64,000 bases of DNA. It comes from Arthrobacter sp. Bi83. GTDB lineage: Bacteria > Actinomycetota > Actinomycetes > Actinomycetales > Micrococcaceae. Position 1 is the first letter of the stretch. The number at the start of each line of letters is the position of its first letter. Both the position numbers and the translations under genes were made by a program. The DNA lies in contig NZ_CAKKLY010000002.1 in NCBI RefSeq assembly GCF_918698095.1, positions 62,001-126,000 of the forward strand, read 5' to 3'. Below, piece after piece: positions 60,596-64,000 of the stretch. The notes beneath the pieces are model-generated. The model was not told where the DNA came from. It ran no database searches and saw only the letters and a program-made list of their open reading frames with translations.

Positions 60596-61518
60596 TACTT
60601 GTCGCGAGTGCCGTCGAAGAAGTCGCGCGCCTCGCCGTCGGCCGGGGTTCCGGGCAGGTCATCGCTGTCCAGGACCTCCTCGTCGACGTCGTCGTCACCG
60701 GTTCCTGCCGCGGCAACGAGGCTGCCGGTACCGTTGCCGGCCGAACGCCTGCTGGCAGCGTTGTCCGAGAAGCCGCGGAATACAAGGCCTGCGATTGCCG
60801 CGCCCACCAGCGGTGCCACCCAGAACAGCCACAGCTGCCCCAACGACCAGCTGTTGGAGAACAGGGCAGACGCGGTGGCACGGGCGGGGTTGAATGGTGC
60901 GTTGCCCACAGCCTGTCCGAGCTGCAGCAGCACGGCCAGGGACAGGCCGACGGCGAACGGTGCAGCCGCCGCGTGGATGTTGCGGCGGGCGGTGGTGCCG
61001 AGGAAGACTGCGACCAGGAGGGCTGCGCCCACTACTTCGGCCAGCAGGACTCCCGCCATGGGTGTCTGGATGACGGAGTGCTCGCCGAATCCGGCGGTGA
61101 CGGTATCGAACGCGGCCCTGGTGTCCTGGATGGTGGGGACAGTCCGCAGGATGCCGAAGAGGGTGAGCGCACCGAGGGCTGCCCCCACCAGCTGAGCGCC
61201 GATGTAGGCGGCTGCGTGGACCATCCGGATTCTGCCGGCCACCAGGTTGCCCAGGGTGATGGCAGGGTTGAAGTGTCCCCCCGAAATGTACGCGAATGCC
61301 AGCATCGCCGCCGTCACGGCCAGGCCGGCTGCGAGCGCGGCCGGCAACGGGCTGGACTGCGGGATGGTGAAAAGCGGCACGCCCAGGCCGGCGATGACGA
61401 GGAACAGGGTTCCGAACGCTTCGGCAGCAAGCCGGGAAACCAGTCCGGGCCGGTAGCCGGCGTCACCGGCGGGGTGCAACTCGGCGTCGGTGGTGGATAC
61501 GGACACAGGGGTGGTCAT
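60595..61518 (-). CDS. MIP family channel protein (aquaporin)
   Basis: A 307-aa water/neutral-solute channel with six helices and the two NPA loops GGHFNPAITLG and APFNPARATAS. The narrow-filter region fits AqpZ-like water channels better than GlpF, but the selectivity cannot be fixed by eye. The N-terminal 28 residues are polar, and the last 60 form an acidic tail rich in Asp, Glu and Gly that lies outside the channel fold. AAGGAT precedes the ATG. It is divergent from the ADP-ribosylglycohydrolase gene (222 bp), which is not expected to be functionally related. Confidence 0.92.
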   Translation of the reverse strand: MTTPVSVSTTDAELHPAGDAGYRPGLVSRLAAEAFGTLFLVIAGLGVPLFTIPQSSPLPAALAAGLAVTAAMLAFAYISGGHFNPAITLGNLVAGRIRMVHAAAYIGAQLVGAALGALTLFGILRTVPTIQDTRAAFDTVTAGFGEHSVIQTPMAGVLLAEVVGAALLVAVFLGTTARRNIHAAAAPFAVGLSLAVLLQLGQAVGNAPFNPARATASALFSNSWSLGQLWLFWVAPLVGAAIAGLVFRGFSDNAASRRSAGNGTGSLVAAAGTGDDDVDEEVLDSDDLPGTPADGEARDFFDGTRDK

Positions 61519-61722
61519 GTTCGGAGAATCCTTTGTTTCGGTGAGCCGGAGACACCGGCATCAGCCGGGTCAGCCTCTGCAGTCTGCCAACAGAGTCTGG
61601 ACGGTTGCTGAATTCGAGCTTAGCGCCCATTAGACGGGCATACTTCCTCCACAGGCGCCTTGTGACGGGGCCGAGATTGCGAGAGGCTGCGACGCAGCGC
61701 ACGGGGAAAAAGACAGGTTCAG
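61519..61722. other. Divergent intergenic region aquaporin / ADP-ribosylglycohydrolase
   Basis: About 200 bp without a gene. It should hold the aquaporin promoter; I see no convincing -35/-10 pair, only the palindrome at its right end. Confidence 0.3.
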
Positions 61723-61740
61723 GCAGGTAAATTTACCTGC
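61723..61740. promoter_or_regulatory. 18-bp perfect palindrome touching the start codon, with embedded -10 box
   Basis: GCAGGTAAATTTACCTGC ends one base before the ATG at 61741. TAAATT (61728-61733) within it is a -10 candidate ending 7 nt before the ATG, so the gene is probably leaderless and a protein bound to the palindrome would cover both the promoter and the start. Confidence 0.7.
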
Positions 61741-62910
61741 ATGAGCAATAATCCCGGCACCGCGGCCCTGCCGTCCCCGAAATCCCGTATCCACGGCTGC
61801 CTTTTGGGCGGCGCACTCGGAGATTCCCTCGGCTACGCAATTGAATTTGATTCGATCACAGCCATCCGCAGCCGTTTTGGCGCGGACGGCCTGCGGGACT
61901 TCGCAGCGCTCGACGGCGGGAGTCACTTTTCGGACGACACGCAGATGACGCTTTACACAGTGGACGGGCTCGTCGAGGCACTGGAATGGGCGAATTCGGG
62001 TGTGGGCGCCGATGCCAACGCCTGCGTGTGGCTCGCCTACCTGCGCTGGCTCAACACGCAGGGCGTTTCCGCCCCGGAAGCGGCTCCGCGCCCGCAGCCG
62101 CGCTGGATTGACGGGCAGCCGGTGCTCCAGCACCGCCGGGCTCCCGGCAATGCTTGCCTGAGTGGTCTTGCTACAGGCGAGATGGGGACGGTGTACCGTC
62201 CGGTCAACCCGGATTCGAAGGGCTGCGGCACCGTGATGCGGTCAGCCCCGTTCGGACTGATCCCGCACATCCCGGCCGACTCGGTCTACAAACTGAGCGC
62301 GAACGCCGCTTCTCTCACGCACGGGCATCCCTCAGCACGCCAGAGCGCCGGGGTTTTCAGCCTCCTGATCCACTCGCTGCTCCAGGGCCAGGATCTGCTG
62401 GAAGCCGCCCAGGCGGCCGCGGATCATGTCCGCTCTGATGCGGAAGCTGCGCCGGAGCTCCTTGAGCGCATCAGCACCGCGATTCGCTTGGCCAGCGGGG
62501 CAGCCGCCTCGGGTACGGGTCCCGGTGAGCCAGCGGGACCTGCCTCGGGACCTCCTTCGGGACCTGCTTCGGGACCCGGTACGGAAACGGGCGCATTGCT
62601 GGGCCCCGAGGACCTGGTCCGTGAACTGGGTGAGGGCTGGGTGGCGGAGGAGGCGCTCGCCGTCGCGCTTTACGCGGTGCTCGCCACGGCGCCTGGACAC
62701 CGGGACCGGCCCGCGGAGCACTTCAAGGCCGCCATCGCACTTGCCATCAATCACAGCGGGGACAGCGATTCCACGGGCTCTATCGCCGGCAATATCCTGG
62801 GCGCATACTACGGCGAGCAGTGCTTGCCGGAAGACTGGCTGGCAGCGGTGGAAGGGCCAGAGGTGATCCGCGGCATGGCCGAGCAGTTGGTGGCAGTTAC
62901 AACTGCCTGA
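61741..62910 (+). CDS. ADP-ribosylglycohydrolase family protein
   Basis: A 389-aa enzyme of the DraG/ARH family, which removes ADP-ribose from proteins or nucleic acids or acts on related compounds. The di-metal ligands are in HFSDDTQMT (Asp65, Asp66) and in NHSGDSDSTGSIAGNILGAYYG near the C-terminus; the N-terminal GCLLGGALGDSLGYA is the family start. Between about residues 257 and 282 a Gly/Pro/Ser repeat is inserted, coded by a 12-bp tandem repeat (62535-62570), probably a surface loop. It overlaps the DUF4395 gene tail to tail by 14 bp. Confidence 0.9.
   Translation: MSNNPGTAALPSPKSRIHGCLLGGALGDSLGYAIEFDSITAIRSRFGADGLRDFAALDGGSHFSDDTQMTLYTVDGLVEALEWANSGVGADANACVWLAYLRWLNTQGVSAPEAAPRPQPRWIDGQPVLQHRRAPGNACLSGLATGEMGTVYRPVNPDSKGCGTVMRSAPFGLIPHIPADSVYKLSANAASLTHGHPSARQSAGVFSLLIHSLLQGQDLLEAAQAAADHVRSDAEAAPELLERISTAIRLASGAAASGTGPGEPAGPASGPPSGPASGPGTETGALLGPEDLVRELGEGWVAEEALAVALYAVLATAPGHRDRPAEHFKAAIALAINHSGDSDSTGSIAGNILGAYYGEQCLPEDWLAAVEGPEVIRGMAEQLVAVTTA
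62535..62570. repeat. 12-bp in-frame tandem repeat coding GPxS units
   Basis: GGGACCTGCCTC, GGGACCTCCTTC and GGGACCTGCTTC in direct succession, then a degenerate unit, giving a Gly-Pro-Ala/Pro-Ser repeat inside the ADP-ribosylglycohydrolase. Confidence 0.75.
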
Positions 62911-63433
62911 GGGAGATGTTGTTGCAGGCCTCGCAGACGTCATCAGGGATCATGCCGCGACGCTGCAGGAAGCCGAAAATCGTGCAGCCAAGGCAATATC
63001 CAGCGAAGGCCTCCAAAGACGCAGCGACGATCAGCACGGCAAGCAGAACCCAGGCCGCCGGCGCCACGTCAGCGAGGAACAGTACAGCCGCAGCAGTGGA
63101 TACGGCCGCGCCGATCCCCTGCGCGAAGCGCTTGGGAGGTCCCGGGACCAGCTTGGCCCGTCCTAAACGCGGCGCGAGCACCTTGACCGAGAGCAGGGCC
63201 AGCGGCGAGATCCTGGGGCCGAACAGCACGCGGAGCCAGAACCCCGCAGCGATGAAGGCGAGGCCCCACCCCATGCCGGTGAGGAGCGTGGCCGCGGACA
63301 GCAGCACCACGAAGCTGGCCGTGATGCGGGCAGCGTATTCGTTCACCGGGTTGGGGAAAGCAAACACCGCGCGCCAGTCCACGCCGGCGGGTGCGGTAGC
63401 TGCGGACGAAGATGTGTCGCCTTGTCTGCTCAT
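62897..63433 (-). CDS. DUF4395 domain-containing membrane protein
   Basis: A 178-aa membrane protein of the DUF4395 family, function unknown. Two hydrophobic segments (about 34-66) and two more (about 105-145) flank a basic loop, and the family cysteine motif GYCLGCTIFG lies in the last helix; the two cysteines could be redox-active. A further CEAC pair lies near the C-terminus. Such genes often neighbour thioredoxin-like or sulfurtransferase genes, which are not seen here. TAGCCT ends 6 nt before the ATG at 63433, a leaderless start. Confidence 0.85.
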   Translation of the reverse strand: MSRQGDTSSSAATAPAGVDWRAVFAFPNPVNEYAARITASFVVLLSAATLLTGMGWGLAFIAAGFWLRVLFGPRISPLALLSVKVLAPRLGRAKLVPGPPKRFAQGIGAAVSTAAAVLFLADVAPAAWVLLAVLIVAASLEAFAGYCLGCTIFGFLQRRGMIPDDVCEACNNISLRQL

Positions 63434-63442
63434 GCAGCAAGG

Positions 63443-64000
63443 CTAGGAGGACAGGGTCGCTGCGGGGAAGCTTTGTTGCGCCAGATGAATATGTGCGCCG
63501 GGAGCCCCGCCGACCATCTGCAGGAACTCGCCCTCCGAGAGGACCTCGATCGGCTGCCCGCGGTCGTGCAGCTCAAGCACCCGCTTGGCCTTTCCGGTCA
63601 GCCGGCCGGACCGAAGGTCGCGGGCATCGAAGCCGTCTCCGACCACCAGGACGCTGGTCCTGGCGGTGACCCTGCTTTCCGGTCGCGCGCCCATCTCGGC
63701 GGACCGGGTCTTGGCCTCCGGCCGCGGAATGCCCAGCTGGCCGGTGAACACCACCGTCTGGCCGTAGAGCGGGTTTCCGGGCTCTGCGTCCGGATTCGGC
63801 GCCGGGTTCTCTCCTTCGTCTGGCCAGCCGCTCCGGAAGGGTCGGCCCTGAGCGGTTCCGTTGAGGGCAGCAAGCGCCGTGAGGGTTGCCTTGGAGAGGG
63901 CGTCCCGGGTCGGATCAAAGGCCTGCTGCTGGGGTATCGACAGGCCGAGTGACAGATAAAGCTCTGCAACGCTGTTTGCCCGGTTGCGCGCAGCAATATC
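63443..64000 (-). CDS. DnaQ-like 3'-5' exonuclease with C-terminal BRCT domain (partial, N-terminus outside window)
   Basis: The last 185 residues of a larger protein whose start lies beyond position 64000. The visible part begins with a helical segment (NSVAELYLSLGL, DPTRDALSKATLTALAAL) as found after the exonuclease domain of actinobacterial DNA polymerase III epsilon-like proteins, then a linker, then a BRCT domain with YGQTVVFTGQLGIPRPEA, SVLVVGDGFD and TGKAKRVLELHDRGQPIEVLSEGEFLQMV. BRCT fused to a DEDD exonuclease suggests a DNA repair role. The exonuclease motifs themselves are outside the window, so that part is inferred. Confidence 0.75.
   Translation of the reverse strand, partial: DIAARNRANSVAELYLSLGLSIPQQQAFDPTRDALSKATLTALAALNGTAQGRPFRSGWPDEGENPAPNPDAEPGNPLYGQTVVFTGQLGIPRPEAKTRSAEMGARPESRVTARTSVLVVGDGFDARDLRSGRLTGKAKRVLELHDRGQPIEVLSEGEFLQMVGGAPGAHIHLAQQSFPAATLSS

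Noticed and set aside
61519..61740. Riboswitch or other structured leader for aquaporin or the ADP-ribosylglycohydrolase
   Set aside because: No known riboswitch core was recognised, and the ADP-ribosylglycohydrolase transcript is probably leaderless.

Overview
The window is about 64 kb of high-GC DNA from an actinobacterium, most likely Arthrobacter, Pseudarthrobacter or a close Micrococcaceae relative. The evidence is the GC-rich third positions, the gene order gltX / ilvE / leuB / metG / serA / ilvC / ilvNB / ilvD, the ndnR-nadA-nadB-nadC-nadS operon, an ArfC-type sunset-domain protein and many leaderless starts (a TANNNT box 6-7 nt before ATG or GTG). It looks like ordinary chromosome: there is no phage, no intact transposase, no rRNA and no CRISPR array. 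Two tRNA genes are present, Lys-CTT and Leu-TAG.

Layout. 1-18.5 kb (almost all minus strand): glutamyl-tRNA synthetase (cut by the edge), an FAA hydrolase, an MBL-fold hydrolase, ilvE, leuB, metG, a MacB/LolD-like ABC ATPase with its large FtsX-type permease, serA, ilvC, ilvN, ilvB and ilvD. Before ilvB is a complete attenuator: a 19-codon valine-rich leader peptide followed by an intrinsic terminator. The leuB, ilvB and ilvD upstream regions share a TGAGACG element. 18.6-25.5 kb: a LysR regulator, a sunset-domain membrane protein, a PQQ-type sugar dehydrogenase lipoprotein, tRNA-Lys, small exported proteins, a MarR regulator, a Bcp peroxiredoxin, tRNA-Leu and a fasciclin lipoprotein. 25.5-37.8 kb: a peptide-binding lipoprotein, malate:quinone oxidoreductase, an RND transporter without an adaptor, a flavin monooxygenase paired with a MarR regulator, a transglutaminase-like protein, a lipoprotein, a DUF1684 protein, a second FAA hydrolase and a GtrA protein.

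37.8-43.6 kb is the de novo NAD operon under a Nudix-type regulator whose catalytic Nudix residues are degraded; a TAGTCAT-A-ATGACTA palindrome sits at its promoter. 43.7-49.2 kb is the most unusual locus: an Lrp-type regulator, an APC amino-acid permease, and a tightly overlapping operon of a TPP-dependent 2-oxoacid dehydrogenase E1 alpha and E1 beta, a 109-aa protein that is only a lipoyl domain, and an alpha/beta hydrolase. No acyltransferase (E2 core) or E3 gene is present. An identical 12-mer (CAGTTTGTGCAG) lies in the lrp-permease intergenic region and before E1 alpha, which links the two transcription units. 50.2-54.7 kb is a 4-hydroxyphenylacetate hydroxylase cluster (hpaC, hpaB, MHS transporter, divergent IclR). 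54.7-64 kb holds an MFS transporter with an overlapping small upstream ORF, sbcC/sbcD, an aquaporin, an ADP-ribosylglycohydrolase with an 18-bp perfect palindrome touching its start codon, a DUF4395 protein and the C-terminal part of a DnaQ-like exonuclease with a BRCT domain.

Gene identities come from reading motifs by eye; no database search was possible. Regulatory sites are inferences from symmetry, position and recurrence.
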